From an uncultured Pseudoxanthomonas sp. (GTDB taxonomy: Bacteria; Pseudomonadota; Gammaproteobacteria; Xanthomonadales; Xanthomonadaceae), in assembly GCF_946886695.1 (NCBI RefSeq), contig NZ_CAMPJD010000006.1:1-64000 (forward strand): a DNA stretch of 64,000 nt, read 5' to 3'. Below, piece by piece: positions 24,097 through 33,546 of this stretch. Every line of letters begins with the position of its first letter. Within the stretch, counting starts at the first letter, position 1. The notes below the pieces were generated by a model that searched no databases, was not told the DNA's origin, and worked only from the letters and a program-made list of their open reading frames with translations. Made by a program: the position numbers and the translations under genes.

Positions 24097-25035
24097 TTAC
24101 AGACGTTGTGCGATGGCCAGCCGCAATCGCGCCAGCCGGTGCTGGTACCCGAGCGCGAGTGCGCGGGCTTGCCGCAGTTCGATGGGTTCGAAGTGGACGG
24201 ATTCGCCGGGGCGCAGCTGTGCCGCCCGGCCCAGGTCGCAGGCAATCACATGGCCCAGGCGCGGGTAACCGCCCACCGTCTGTGCATCGGCGAGCAGCAG
24301 GATCGGTTGTCCATCGGGAGGAAGTTGCAGCGTGCCCACCGCCACCGGCTCGGAGACGCCGCTGCCGTCCTGCGCTTCAAGCGGTGCCCCGTCCAGTCGA
24401 AGACCCTGCCGGTTGCTGTTCGGATGGACACGCCAGCGCTGCGTGCCGAGCGCCGACGCTGCTGCGTGATGCAACGGGACATAGCGCAGCACGTGCCGAT
24501 CCACGGTCCACGGATCGTCGGGATCTATCCACCAGGCAGGAAACCGCGGCTGCGGCGCGGCAGCATGTGTGCTGCCGGCAGGCAACAGGTCGCCAGCACG
24601 CAAAGCACGCCCTTCATGACCGCCGAAGCCGCCGCGCAGGTCGGTGCTGCGGCTGCCCAGCGTCGGTGCGACATCCATGCCACCGGTCATCGCCAGCCAG
24701 GCGCGCGCGCCATCGCGTACCGCGCCCAGTTTCAACTCTCCGGCCGGCACATGGATCGGTCGACCCATCGGCAAAGGCAGGTCGTTCCACGAGGCCTGCA
24801 CGTGTGCGCCCACCAGTGCGATGAGGGAGGGTCGGGGCAGGCGAAGGCGTGGCCCCTGCAGCACGATCTCCAGCCCGGCACAGGATTCCGCATTGCCGAC
24901 CAGCCGGTTGGCCAGTGCCAGCGCAGACGGATCAAGCGCGCCGGCGCGGGCCACGCCCAGGTGCCGCCAGCCAGTGCGGCCCTGGTCCTGCACGGTGGTC
25001 TGCAGGCCCGGCGACAGTACTTCCCAGCGGCTCAT
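24097..25035 (-). CDS. pxpC: 5-oxoprolinase subunit PxpC (KipA-like)
   Basis: A 312-residue protein of the biotin-dependent carboxyltransferase / allophanate hydrolase subunit 2 family. It begins with the typical VLSPGLQTTVQDQGRTGWRHLG and contains DPSALALANRLVGN, both diagnostic for PxpC/KipA. It acts with PxpA and PxpB in opening 5-oxoproline. The start overlaps the end of pxpB by four bases (ATGA), indicating translational coupling. Confidence 0.95.
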   Translation of the reverse strand: MSRWEVLSPGLQTTVQDQGRTGWRHLGVARAGALDPSALALANRLVGNAESCAGLEIVLQGPRLRLPRPSLIALVGAHVQASWNDLPLPMGRPIHVPAGELKLGAVRDGARAWLAMTGGMDVAPTLGSRSTDLRGGFGGHEGRALRAGDLLPAGSTHAAAPQPRFPAWWIDPDDPWTVDRHVLRYVPLHHAAASALGTQRWRVHPNSNRQGLRLDGAPLEAQDGSGVSEPVAVGTLQLPPDGQPILLLADAQTVGGYPRLGHVIACDLGRAAQLRPGESVHFEPIELRQARALALGYQHRLARLRLAIAQRL

Positions 25036-25730
25036 GCGTTGTCTGCCAGTGCGGCGAAGGCTTGCGCATCGATCGGCACGAAGCGGACTTCATCGCCCGG
25101 CAGCAGCAGCGAGGGCGCATCGCGCCGCGCATCGAACAGCACCAGCGGCGTGCGTCCGAGCAGGCGCCAGCCACCGGGGCTCGTATGCGGATAGATGCCC
25201 GTCTGCGCGCCGCCCACGGCCACGGAGCCGGCGGGTACGCGTGCGCGCGGCGTCGCCAGTCGTGGCAGCGCGAGCGCGGGATCCAGTCCCAGCAGGTAAG
25301 GGAATCCTGGCGCGAAGCCGATCATTGCGACGCGATAGAGCGGTGCGCTGTGGCGCGCGATCAGCTCGGCTTCTGCCAGCCCGAGTTCACGTGCGGCCGC
25401 TGCGAGGTCCTCGCCGAACCCGGCGCCGTAGCACACCGGGATTTCGTGCAGCTTAGGCGTCGCGTTCTCGAGGGGCGACTGCGGATCCGACCACCCGGCC
25501 ACGGCCTGCGCGATCACCTCGCGGGGATCCTCGCCCGGCATGTATGCGCTGTCGAAAAACACGCCTAGGCTGGCGTAGGCCGGCACCAGGTCGCGCAGCC
25601 AAGCGGGTGCCAGGCGGCGCAGATGAAGGGCCAGAGCGTGTACGCGAAGGTTGGTGTCGTCATCGATGCCGTCACCGAAGCGCACCAGCAGGGCGTCGTC
25701 GCCCAGCGGCTCAATGTGGGGCGCGCTCAT
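25032..25730 (-). CDS. pxpB: 5-oxoprolinase subunit PxpB (KipI-like)
   Basis: A 232-residue protein of the allophanate hydrolase subunit 1 / KipI family. The conserved GFAPGFPYLLGLDP is near residue 140, followed by RVPAGSVAVGGAQTGIYPHTSPGGWRLLGRTP. Together with PxpA and PxpC it forms 5-oxoprolinase. It overlaps the upstream HIT gene and the downstream pxpC gene by four bases each. Confidence 0.95.
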   Translation of the reverse strand: MSAPHIEPLGDDALLVRFGDGIDDDTNLRVHALALHLRRLAPAWLRDLVPAYASLGVFFDSAYMPGEDPREVIAQAVAGWSDPQSPLENATPKLHEIPVCYGAGFGEDLAAAARELGLAEAELIARHSAPLYRVAMIGFAPGFPYLLGLDPALALPRLATPRARVPAGSVAVGGAQTGIYPHTSPGGWRLLGRTPLVLFDARRDAPSLLLPGDEVRFVPIDAQAFAALADNA

Positions 25731-26134
25731 CGCAGCCGTTGCTGCCAGCGCGCGACTTCATCGGCCAATGCCCCGGGCGTGTGCCGGACCATCGTGCCGC
25801 TGCCCCACACTGGTCCCGGCCATGCCGCATCGCCCTCATGCCGCCCGACCAGATGGATATGCAATTGCCGCACAATGTTGCCGAGCGCGCCGATGTTGAG
25901 TTTCTGCACGCCATCCTGCGCGCGGATCAGGTTGCCCGCCTGGTTGATCTCCGCCAGCAGCAGGCGCTGTTGGCCACCGTCCAGCTCCAGCCATTCGCTG
26001 ACGGCGGCGACGCGGGGCACCAGCACCAGCCAGGGAAAACGCGTGTCGTCCATCAGGCGGGCTTGCGACAGCGGGCCGTCGGCGATGAAAACACTGTCGG
26101 CGGCCAATCGCGGGTCGAGGACGAAGTCGCTCAT
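25727..26134 (-). CDS. HIT domain protein
   Basis: A 135-residue protein of the histidine-triad superfamily. The active-site segment reads LHIHLVGRHEGD (near residue 98), so the first two histidines of the H-x-H-x-H motif are kept but the third is Val, a variant common in this proteobacterial subfamily. HIT proteins hydrolyse or transfer nucleotide groups; the substrate is unknown. It is embedded in the Pcp/Pxp operon with four-base overlaps on both sides, an association whose meaning is unclear. Confidence 0.88.
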   Translation of the reverse strand: MSDFVLDPRLAADSVFIADGPLSQARLMDDTRFPWLVLVPRVAAVSEWLELDGGQQRLLLAEINQAGNLIRAQDGVQKLNIGALGNIVRQLHIHLVGRHEGDAAWPGPVWGSGTMVRHTPGALADEVARWQQRLR

Positions 26135-26790
26135 GAAAGATGGGTCCTGAAGAAATCGAGCGTGCGCTGGCGCGCGATCTGTGCACTGGCGGGATCATAG
26201 TCGGCCCGGAGGTCGCAGTTGAACCCGTGTCCGGCGGGATAGGTGTGCACCGCCATCTGCGGAAGCGCGTCGCGATGCGCCTGCACCATGTCCGGCGGGA
26301 TGGAGGCATCCTGCTCGCCGAAGTGGAACATCACCGCTGCCTGCGGCGTCTCACCCAGAAACGGCAGGTTGCGCGCGCCGTAATAGCTGACCGACGGCAG
26401 GCCCAGCCGCAGCGCGGCGAGCAGCGCGACGGTGCCGCCCCAGCAATAGCCCACGGTGCCGACCCTGCCGTGGCCCGCCAGCGCATCAGCCGCGGCACGG
26501 GTGATGTCCGACGCGCGTTCCAGGCCCAATGCAGTGATCAGGGCCTTGCCGCGCGCGATGCCATCGGCGTCGTAGTCCAGTTCCACGCCGAGCTCGACCG
26601 GGTCGAAGTAGGCCGGTGCCAGTGCGACATAGCCCTCGCGCGCAAATCCTTCGGCCACGGTGCGGATATGCGGATTGACGCCGAAGATCTCCTGCACCAC
26701 GACCAGCGCGCCGCGCGGTGAGCCCTCGGGATCGGCCCGCCAGGCGTGGATGCGGCCGTGTGGGGATTCGAAAGGCAGCCACTGGCCCAT
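26131..26790 (-). CDS. Dienelactone hydrolase family protein
   Basis: A 219-residue alpha/beta hydrolase. The Cys nucleophile is in VGYCWGG (about residue 116), the Asp in FGEQDASIP and the His in GHGFNCD, the Cys-Asp-His triad of dienelactone hydrolases. VVVQEIFGVNPHIR near residue 30 carries the family Glu. The start is ATG 26790: the frame is open further upstream but that part lies over rimO. It is the first gene of the leftward operon. Many such proteins are general esterases rather than chlorocatechol enzymes; none of that pathway is seen here. Confidence 0.9.
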   Translation of the reverse strand: MGQWLPFESPHGRIHAWRADPEGSPRGALVVVQEIFGVNPHIRTVAEGFAREGYVALAPAYFDPVELGVELDYDADGIARGKALITALGLERASDITRAAADALAGHGRVGTVGYCWGGTVALLAALRLGLPSVSYYGARNLPFLGETPQAAVMFHFGEQDASIPPDMVQAHRDALPQMAVHTYPAGHGFNCDLRADYDPASAQIARQRTLDFFRTHLS

Positions 26791-26818
26791 GCGCGGGGTC
26801 CGTTCGTGAAGGCGGGAC

Positions 26819-26824
26819 AGTGTA
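26819..26824 (-). promoter_or_regulatory. -10 box of the DLH-HIT-pxp-pcp operon
   Basis: TACACT on the minus strand lies 28 bases before the ATG of the dienelactone hydrolase gene. It would give a leader of about 20 bases for the whole operon. No strong -35 element is seen. Confidence 0.4.
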
Positions 26825-26898
26825 GGCGCCGCCGGGTAGGGCGGTGTGCAGGGAGCGCCGCCTGAACGGTCCGGCCAGGCCTGCCGATGCCCGGAGGC

Positions 26899-26904
26899 TA
26901 TAAT
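26899..26904 (+). promoter_or_regulatory. -10 box of rimO
   Basis: A perfect TATAAT lies 33 bases before the rimO ATG in the divergent gap to the pyroglutamate operon. The -35 region is poorly conserved. Confidence 0.5.
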
Positions 26905-26937
26905 CCGCGGCCCCGTACACGCCGCCGCCGTACTCTC

Positions 26938-28299
26938 ATGTCCCTGCAGAACCCCAAGGTGGGCTTCGTCAGCCTCGGCTGCCCGAAGGCCCTGGTCGAC
27001 TCCGAACGCATCCTCACCCAGCTCCGCGTGGAGGGATACGACATCGTGCCGACCTACGACGCGGCGGACGTGGTGGTGGTCAACACCTGCGGCTTCATCG
27101 ATTCCGCGGTAGCCGAATCGCTGGACGCCATCGGCGAGGCGATGAACCAGAACGGCAAGGTCATCGTCACCGGCTGCCTGGGCAAGCGCCCGGAGCAGAT
27201 CCGCGAGCAGTACCCCGACGTGCTGGCGATCAGTGGTCCGCAGGACTACCAGAGCGTGATGGAAGCGTTGCACGCGGCCTTGCCGCCGAAGCACGATCCC
27301 TTCGTCGACCTGGTGCCGGACTACGGCATCAAGCTGACGCCGCGGCACTACGCCTACCTGAAGATCTCCGAAGGCTGCAACCACCGCTGCAGCTTCTGCA
27401 TCATCCCGTCGATGCGCGGCGACCTGGTCTCGCGTCCGGTCGATGACGTGCTGCGCGAGGCCGAGCGCCTGGTGCGCGGCGGGGTGAAGGAATTGCTGGT
27501 GGTGTCGCAGGACACCTCGGCCTATGGCGTCGACGTGAAGTACGCCGAACGCGAGTGGCGCGGCAAGGCGTACCAGACGCGCATGAAGGCATTGTGCGAA
27601 GGCCTGGGGGAACTCGATGCCTGGGTACGCCTGCATTACGTGTATCCGTATCCGCACGTCGACGACGTCGTCCCGCTGATGGCGGAGAACAAAGTGCTGC
27701 CGTACCTGGACATCCCGTTCCAGCATGCCAGCCCGCGCATTCTCAAACTGATGAAGCGCCCGGGCGCGGTCGACAAGACGCTGGAGCGGGTGAAGCGCTG
27801 GCGTTCCACCTGCCCCGACATCACCCTGCGTTCGACCTTCATCGTCGGCTTTCCCGGCGAGACGGACCGGGAGTTCGAGGAGCTACTGCAGTTCCTCGAC
27901 GAGGCGCAGCTGGACCGTGTCGGTGCATTTGCCTATTCGCCGGTCGAAGGCGCGGCCGCGAATCTGTTGCCGGACCCGGTGCCGGAAGAGGTGAAGCAGG
28001 AGCGATTGGCGCGTTTCATGGAGAGGCAGGCGGAAATTTCCGCCGCCCGTCTCGAGGCCAAGATCGGCACCGTGCAGCAGTGCCTGGTCGACCTGATCGA
28101 AGACGACATCGCCGTGGCGCGCTCGAAGGCCGATGCGCCGGAGATCGATGGCCTGGTGCATATCCAGAATGGCGGCGAGCTGGGGTTGCGCGTCGGCCAG
28201 TTTGTCGACGTGGAGATCACCGAGAGCGACGAGCACGATTTGATCGGTGATGCCATCGTCGGAACGGCGGGCACGCCACTCGATCTCAAGGTGCTGTGA
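26938..28299 (+). CDS. rimO: Ribosomal protein uS12 (S12) Asp89 methylthiotransferase
   Basis: A 453-residue radical SAM enzyme that adds a methylthio group to Asp89 of ribosomal protein S12. The N-terminal UPF0004 domain shows [21 protein letters not shown] and [10 protein letters not shown] (three cysteines for the auxiliary cluster). The radical SAM motif is C147-x3-C151-x2-C154. A C-terminal TRAM-like region follows from about residue 380. ATG 26938 matches the usual N-terminus; the frame is open further upstream, but that part spans the predicted promoter. The DUF3025 gene overlaps the stop. Confidence 0.97.
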   Translation: MSLQNPKVGFVSLGCPKALVDSERILTQLRVEGYDIVPTYDAADVVVVNTCGFIDSAVAESLDAIGEAMNQNGKVIVTGCLGKRPEQIREQYPDVLAISGPQDYQSVMEALHAALPPKHDPFVDLVPDYGIKLTPRHYAYLKISEGCNHRCSFCIIPSMRGDLVSRPVDDVLREAERLVRGGVKELLVVSQDTSAYGVDVKYAEREWRGKAYQTRMKALCEGLGELDAWVRLHYVYPYPHVDDVVPLMAENKVLPYLDIPFQHASPRILKLMKRPGAVDKTLERVKRWRSTCPDITLRSTFIVGFPGETDREFEELLQFLDEAQLDRVGAFAYSPVEGAAANLLPDPVPEEVKQERLARFMERQAEISAARLEAKIGTVQQCLVDLIEDDIAVARSKADAPEIDGLVHIQNGGELGLRVGQFVDVEITESDEHDLIGDAIVGTAGTPLDLKVL

Positions 28300-29123
28300 C
28301 TGCATCAACCGCGGTCGCCAGCGCGGGCAATGGCCGGCGTCGTTTCGTCGCACCCTTGCGCGAACAGGTGGATGCTGCGTGTTTCCGGCATTCCTTGTTC
28401 GAGGGCTACGGCGAGTATCTGGACCTGATGACGGCCACGCGATGGCCGGATATCGAAGCCCTCAATGCGCGGATGCCGCCGTCAGGGCATCGCTTCGTGA
28501 TGCAGGACTCGGCCTTGCTCGACGACGGGTTGCACTACGAAGCACGCATCGCACGGGGGTACATCGCAACGCGCACAGAGAACTGGCACGACCTGTTCAA
28601 TGCCATGGTCTGGATGCGTCATCCGGCCCTCAAGCACGCCCTCAACCAGCAGCAGTGCCGACATATCGCACGAATGGGAACGCGTGAACGCAGTCCTGCC
28701 CAGCAGGCGCTGACCCAGTTCGATGAGGCCGGCGTCATCGTGCAGGTGCGTGACCAGATGCTGCTGGATCTGTGGGACCGACACGACTGGGCGGCGCTGT
28801 TCCATGCGAATGCTGCTCGCTGGCGCAACGGCGACATCCATGTCGTGGCCGTGGTGGGGCATGGGCTGATGGAGCAGATGCTGGTGCCGGGGCGTCTGCT
28901 GGTCGGCAAGTGCGTGGTGGTGTCAGGCGATCCGGTCGACGCGGTTGCGCACGTGGTCGAATCGATCTCAACCGGCGCGATCCTCGCCACGCCGTCGGCG
29001 CTGCGCCCACTGCCACTGGCCGGCATTCCGGGCTGGCACGCTGGGCAGAGCGAGGCGTTCTATGTGCAAGAGGACTACTTCCGGCCGCTACGGGAGGGGC
29101 GCGTCTACCCGCCCCCGTTGTGA
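28296..29123 (+). CDS. DUF3025 family protein
   Basis: A 275-residue protein that I place in DUF3025 on the basis of [30 protein letters not shown] (about 88-118) and QFDEAGVIV. No signal peptide or membrane segment is visible, so it is probably cytoplasmic. Function is unknown. The GTG start overlaps the rimO TGA (GTGA), indicating translational coupling. It converges with greB, whose stop lies three bases beyond. Confidence 0.82.
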   Translation: MTASTAVASAGNGRRRFVAPLREQVDAACFRHSLFEGYGEYLDLMTATRWPDIEALNARMPPSGHRFVMQDSALLDDGLHYEARIARGYIATRTENWHDLFNAMVWMRHPALKHALNQQQCRHIARMGTRERSPAQQALTQFDEAGVIVQVRDQMLLDLWDRHDWAALFHANAARWRNGDIHVVAVVGHGLMEQMLVPGRLLVGKCVVVSGDPVDAVAHVVESISTGAILATPSALRPLPLAGIPGWHAGQSEAFYVQEDYFRPLREGRVYPPPL

Positions 29124-29126
29124 GAA

Positions 29127-29630
29127 TCATCCTGCGTAGCTGACACCCACCAGCACGAAGCGGGTGACGCCGCCCGGAAGCTCCACGGAAAATTCGTCAT
29201 CGATGCGCTTTTTCAGCAGCGCACGCGCCATCGGCGAGTCGATGCTGATCCAGCCGCGGGCCGCGTCGGTCTCGTCGGGGCCGACGATGCGGTAGCGCGA
29301 AGTTTCGCCACTGGCCACGTTCTCCAGCTCGACGGTGGCGCCGAAGAACACGGCTTCGGGATCGCTTGGCGCGGTATCGACGACGCGCAGCGCTTCCAAT
29401 CGCTTGCTCAGGTAGCGGACGCGACGGTCGATTTCGCCCAGTTGCTTCTTGCGGTAGGTGTACTCGGCGTTCTCCGAGCGGTCCCCTTCTGCCGCGGCGG
29501 CGGCCAGCGCCTTGACCACGTCGGGGCGGCGCACGCGCCACAGATCGTCCAGCTCCGCCTTCAGGCGGTCATGGCCTTCGCGGGTGATCAGGGCCGTACT
29601 TTTTTCGCCCGGTGGGCGCCAGCGCGACAC
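29127..29630 (-). CDS. greB: Transcription elongation factor GreB
   Basis: A 167-residue factor that rescues backtracked RNA polymerase by stimulating transcript cleavage. The N-terminal coiled coil has the acidic tip [24 protein letters not shown] (Asp and Glu needed for cleavage), and the C-terminal FKBP-like domain contains [14 protein letters not shown]. The start is GTG 29630, giving the canonical MSRWRPP N-terminus, with GGGGA eight bases upstream; the frame is open further upstream but that part overlaps the preceding gene. Length and [17 protein letters not shown] favour GreB over GreA. Confidence 0.93.
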   Translation of the reverse strand: MSRWRPPGEKSTALITREGHDRLKAELDDLWRVRRPDVVKALAAAAAEGDRSENAEYTYRKKQLGEIDRRVRYLSKRLEALRVVDTAPSDPEAVFFGATVELENVASGETSRYRIVGPDETDAARGWISIDSPMARALLKKRIDDEFSVELPGGVTRFVLVGVSYAG

Positions 29631-29631
29631 G

Positions 29632-30036
29632 TCAGCGATCCCCGGCGGTGTCCGCGCGCCGCAGCGTGCGGCCACGTGGGTCCTCGACCGGTTCGATGCA
29701 GCTGCCTGCGGTCAGCGCCAGCAGGTCGTCGTCATGGATCGCGAATTCCTGCGTCGGCTGATCATCGTCCGGCGTGAGCTGCACGCAGGTGCCGTTCCAG
29801 GTCAACGACCAGCGGCCGGCGTGTGTCGGCGCAGCCTGCAGGTCGTCCTGACAATGCGCCTGCAGGGTGTAGCGCCCGTCGGCGCGCAGGTCCAGCAGCA
29901 CGTTCTGCATCACGCAGCCAGTGGACGGTAGGCTGCCGAAGAATGCACCGGCGAAGGTCGCCGGTGTCGGGTTGGCGGCCGAAGCCGCCAGCGACAGGGC
30001 GATGCCCGGCATGACGAAAAACCACTTCATGCGCAT
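29632..30036 (-). CDS. NlpE-N-like small exported protein
   Basis: A protein of about 134 residues with a signal peptide (about 1-23, cleavage near AASAANP). The mature part, with [28 protein letters not shown], resembles the N-terminal domain of the copper-resistance lipoprotein NlpE, but the signature Cys pair is reduced to a single Cys here and there is no lipobox. The start could be 30036 or 30030; neither has a clear ribosome binding site. The stop is two bases from the greB GTG, so the two are probably co-transcribed. Function uncertain. Confidence 0.65.
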   Translation of the reverse strand: MRMKWFFVMPGIALSLAASAANPTPATFAGAFFGSLPSTGCVMQNVLLDLRADGRYTLQAHCQDDLQAAPTHAGRWSLTWNGTCVQLTPDDDQPTQEFAIHDDDLLALTAGSCIEPVEDPRGRTLRRADTAGDR

Positions 30037-30040
30037 GCGA

Positions 30041-31543
30041 TCAGCGTCGCCCGCCAAAGATGCTGCCCAGGATGCCGCGCACGATCTGGTTGCCCAGCTT
30101 GGTGCCGATGGTGCGCGTGGTCTGCTTGGCCATCGTCTCGATCATGCCTTGGCGGCGCTTGGTGCCGAACACCGCGTCCTTCACCGTCTGGCCGAAGCCG
30201 CCGGCATCCGGATCGTCCTGCTCGGTCTTCGCGGCAGGCGCATTCGCGGTCTCCATCGCCGATTCCGCACGCTTGGCCAGCATTTCGGCGGCGGATTCCC
30301 GGTCGATGGCAGTGTCGTACTTGCCGCCCACGGGACTGCCGTTGCGCACCTGCTGCCGCTCGGCCTCGCTGATCGCACCCATGCGGCAGCGCGGTGGCGA
30401 TACCATCGTCTGCTGCACGGGCGAGGGGATACCCTTGTCCTGCAGCGTCGAAACCAGCGCTTCGCCCGTGCCCAGTTTGGAGATGGCCTGGGCCACGTCC
30501 AGCTTCGGATTCGGCACGAACGTTTCCGCCGCGGTCTTGACCGCCTTCTGGTCGCGCGGGGTGAAGGCGCGCAATGCATGCTGCACGCGGTTGCCCAGCT
30601 GGCCCAGGATGTTGTCGGGCACGTCGTCTGGGAACTGCGAGCAGAAGTACACGCCTACGCCCTTCGAGCGGATCAGGCGCACGACCTGTTCGATGCGTTG
30701 CTGCAGGGCGGCCGGCGCATCGTCGAACAGCAGATGTGCCTCGTCGAAGACGAACACCAGCTTGGGCTTGTCCAGGTCGCCGACTTCCGGCAGCGTCTCG
30801 AACAGCTCCGACAGCAGCCACAGCAGGAAGCTGGAATACAGGCGCGGCTTCAGGATCAGCTGGTCGGCCGCCAGGATGCCGATCACGCCGCGGCCATCGG
30901 TATTCGTACGCATCAGGTCGGCCAGTTCCAGCGCCGGCTCGCCGAAGAACATCTCGCCGCCTTCCTGCTCCAGCCGCAGCAGCGCGCGCTGGATGGCGCC
31001 GACCGACTGCGTGCTGACCAGGCCGTAGCTGGTGGAAATGTCCTTGCGCTCGGCGGCGACCAGGCCGAGCAGCGCGCGCAGGTCTTCCAGGTCCAGCAGC
31101 AACAGACCACGGTCGTCGGCCAGCTTGAACACGATGTCCAGCACGCCGCTCTGCGTGTCGTTGAGTTCGAGGATGCGGGAGAGCAGGGTGGGGCCCATCT
31201 CGCTGACCGTGGTGCGGACGGGGTGGCCCAGCTTGCCGTACAGGTCCCAGAAGATCACCGGATTCGTGCCCGGCGCGTAGTCGGTGATGCCGATGTCCTT
31301 CGCGCGCTGCATGACGCGTTCGCTGCCGTCGCCGGCAGTGGCGAGGCCCGCCACGTCGCCCTTCACGTCGGCCATGAACACCGGCACGCCCATCCGCGAG
31401 AAGCCTTCGGCCAGCGTCATCAGGGTGACCGTCTTTCCGGTGCCGGTGGCGCCGGCCACCAGGCCGTGGCGATTGCCGAATTTCGGTTGCAGCGTGACCG
31501 GAATGTCGTCCGTGACGCCCTTGCCCAGCAGGATGGGATCCAT
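30041..31543 (-). CDS. HerA-like ATPase (DUF853 family)
   Basis: A 500-residue P-loop ATPase of the HerA/FtsK superfamily. The Walker A motif GATGTGKT is at residues 31-38 and Walker B is FVFDEAHLLF near 260. The C-terminal part contains an Ala/Glu-rich segment and ends in a Gly/Arg-rich tail (GILGSIFGGRR). ATG 31543 is preceded by GAGG at six bases. The stop lies four bases from the start of the NlpE-like gene. Family members are often called DUF853 or YjgR; the role is unknown, possibly a DNA translocase. No NurA partner is near. Confidence 0.88.
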   Translation of the reverse strand: MDPILLGKGVTDDIPVTLQPKFGNRHGLVAGATGTGKTVTLMTLAEGFSRMGVPVFMADVKGDVAGLATAGDGSERVMQRAKDIGITDYAPGTNPVIFWDLYGKLGHPVRTTVSEMGPTLLSRILELNDTQSGVLDIVFKLADDRGLLLLDLEDLRALLGLVAAERKDISTSYGLVSTQSVGAIQRALLRLEQEGGEMFFGEPALELADLMRTNTDGRGVIGILAADQLILKPRLYSSFLLWLLSELFETLPEVGDLDKPKLVFVFDEAHLLFDDAPAALQQRIEQVVRLIRSKGVGVYFCSQFPDDVPDNILGQLGNRVQHALRAFTPRDQKAVKTAAETFVPNPKLDVAQAISKLGTGEALVSTLQDKGIPSPVQQTMVSPPRCRMGAISEAERQQVRNGSPVGGKYDTAIDRESAAEMLAKRAESAMETANAPAAKTEQDDPDAGGFGQTVKDAVFGTKRRQGMIETMAKQTTRTIGTKLGNQIVRGILGSIFGGRR

Positions 31544-31678
31544 GTTCAACCTCGCGTGATGATGCCCGGATTCTAGCGGCTGGATGCTGCATCCGGGGAA
31601 ACGTTCCATGACGCGCGACCTTGCCCGGGGTGCATGGCGGGGGCTACCCTCCCGACTCACACTCTGGATGCTCACCTG

Positions 31679-33265
31679 ATGTCGTTTGCGGTTCCTGCCT
31701 GTCTGCGCCACTGGCCCGTTGCGGTCGCCCTTTCCCTGCTGCTGGTCTCGCCTGTTTCACTGGCCCAACGGGTGTCCGCGCGTGACCGCGTTGCTGCGGA
31801 GGCGCTCGAACAGCGCATGGCCGCCGCCGAGAAGCGCTACCGCGATGGCCTGGTGCTGGTGGCCAACAGCGATCCGCGCGGCGCAACGGAGAGCGATGCG
31901 GCGCTGGAGGACATGGAAGACGTGCTGGACGCCTGCATCAAGCAGCGCGGCTGCCAGGTGCCCACCTTGCTGGCAGCGTACAAGCGCCTGCTCAAGGGCA
32001 ACGCCGATGCGCAGGGTGAAGATGATGCGGGCGAGGGCGAGGGCGACGCGATCGATGCGCTGGACGACGGCACCGACCACGCCATCGCAGCGGGTGCCCC
32101 GGTGCCGGAGACGGCCCGCACCGCGGCGCTGCTCAACGACCAGCGGCACGCATTCGATCGCATGGTGGAGTACAACCCGGCGGTCCAGGCCGGCATCCGC
32201 CGCTGGCTGACCGACATGCGCCCGGCGTTGATCGACAGCTTCGAGAATTACCAGAACATGCGCTCGGACCTGTACCCCGCATGGGAGCGCAGCGGCCTGC
32301 CGGAAGCATTGCTGTTCGGCATCATGGCCAAGGAATCCAACGGTCGCGTGCATTCCACCTCGCGCGCGGGTGCGGCGGGGCCGATGCAGTTCATGTTCCA
32401 CACCGGCGCTCGCTTCGGGTTGGGCCGCGATGCCAGCGGCTTCGATACGCGTTATGACCCGTATGCCTCCGGGCAGGCCAGCGCGGCCTACATGAACGAG
32501 CGCATGCGAGGACTGAACAACAACATCGAACTGGCGTTGGCGGCCTACAACGGGGGTGAGGGCCGCGCGGCACGCGTCTATCGTGAAAACCCCGGCCTCG
32601 GCTTCTGGGATGACGTGGTCTACCGGCAATTCCCGGGCGAGACGCGCGACTACGTGCCGATGGTGATCGCTGCGGCATGGCTGTTCCTGCATCCCCGCCA
32701 GTACGGGCTGGAGTTCCCGAAGGTCAATGCGCAGGCGGCCCCGCTGAAACTCGCACGTGATGCATCCATCTATGAGCTGACCATCTGCCTGGGCAACAGC
32801 GGCACGCGAGAGGGTTACATGCGCACGCTGCGCAACCTCAATCCTCGTTACGAGGCGGAAAGCTGGATCCCGGCCGGCACCACGTTGAAGGCCAACGCGC
32901 GCATCGTCGGCCTCTACAACCGCTATTGCGTCAGCGGGCCACGTGCCGAACTGGCACGCGCGCTGGTCAATGCGGATCCTGCTGCTGCGATCCGGCGCGC
33001 GCTGCCAACCGGCAGTGTCGCGGTCGGCGACGTGACGCCGGTGGCGGGCGTGCCGACCACGGTCGCCACCGGCGAACCCCAGGCGGCGGAACCCAAGAAA
33101 GAGCAGGCGCGCGAGTACCGCGTTGCCAAGGGCGATACGCTGGGCCGTATTTCGCAGCGCTTCCAGTGCGACCTCAAGAAGCTTGCGCGGGCGAACAAAC
33201 TGAAGGCGCCAGCGTACTCAGTGCGCCCGGGGCAGGAATTGAAGTTGGAGAGTTGCAGGAAGTAG
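31679..33265 (+). CDS. mltD: Membrane-bound lytic murein transglycosylase D type
   Basis: A 528-residue peptidoglycan-cleaving enzyme. It has a signal peptide (about 1-30, ending near SLAQ), an acidic helical region with GEGEGDAIDALDDG, an SLT catalytic domain (about 190-330) with the catalytic Glu219 in AKESNG and the AYNGG motif, and a single LysM domain at the C-terminus (about 478-526; YRVAKGDTLGRISQRF). E. coli MltD has several LysM modules, so this is a shorter form. ATG 31679 begins the signal peptide. It makes 1,6-anhydromuropeptides during wall growth or recycling. Confidence 0.9.
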   Translation: MSFAVPACLRHWPVAVALSLLLVSPVSLAQRVSARDRVAAEALEQRMAAAEKRYRDGLVLVANSDPRGATESDAALEDMEDVLDACIKQRGCQVPTLLAAYKRLLKGNADAQGEDDAGEGEGDAIDALDDGTDHAIAAGAPVPETARTAALLNDQRHAFDRMVEYNPAVQAGIRRWLTDMRPALIDSFENYQNMRSDLYPAWERSGLPEALLFGIMAKESNGRVHSTSRAGAAGPMQFMFHTGARFGLGRDASGFDTRYDPYASGQASAAYMNERMRGLNNNIELALAAYNGGEGRAARVYRENPGLGFWDDVVYRQFPGETRDYVPMVIAAAWLFLHPRQYGLEFPKVNAQAAPLKLARDASIYELTICLGNSGTREGYMRTLRNLNPRYEAESWIPAGTTLKANARIVGLYNRYCVSGPRAELARALVNADPAAAIRRALPTGSVAVGDVTPVAGVPTTVATGEPQAAEPKKEQAREYRVAKGDTLGRISQRFQCDLKKLARANKLKAPAYSVRPGQELKLESCRK

Positions 33266-33546
33266 AGCCGCGCTTCCAAACACCATGGTGGCTGTGGCAA
33301 TGCCTGGGGTATTGGTGAAGCATCATGTCGCGTGATCGCGCATGATCCGTTTCCGGACATCTTTTTTCATCTCGATGCTCGCTCACGGCGCGTAAATGCC
33401 TGTACGTAAATGGATGAACTGATCGCGACGGCGTGCAAACGCGACGCGGCGTCCGAAAAATGTGCACCCGCGCGCATTCGCAGGAAAGTGGCGGGAGTAC
33501 ACATGCACTGCTGACTCGTCAGCACATCCATCACAAGGAGATAGTC

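Noticed and set aside
26791..27726. Upstream extension of the dienelactone hydrolase frame across rimO
   Set aside because: The extra residues match nothing, overlap rimO on the other strand and would cover both promoters in the gap.
33509..33522. GCTGACTCGTCAGC near-palindrome upstream of the cysteine-rich peptide
   Set aside because: Too short to interpret as a hairpin or operator on its own; noted only because it lies in the leader of that gene.
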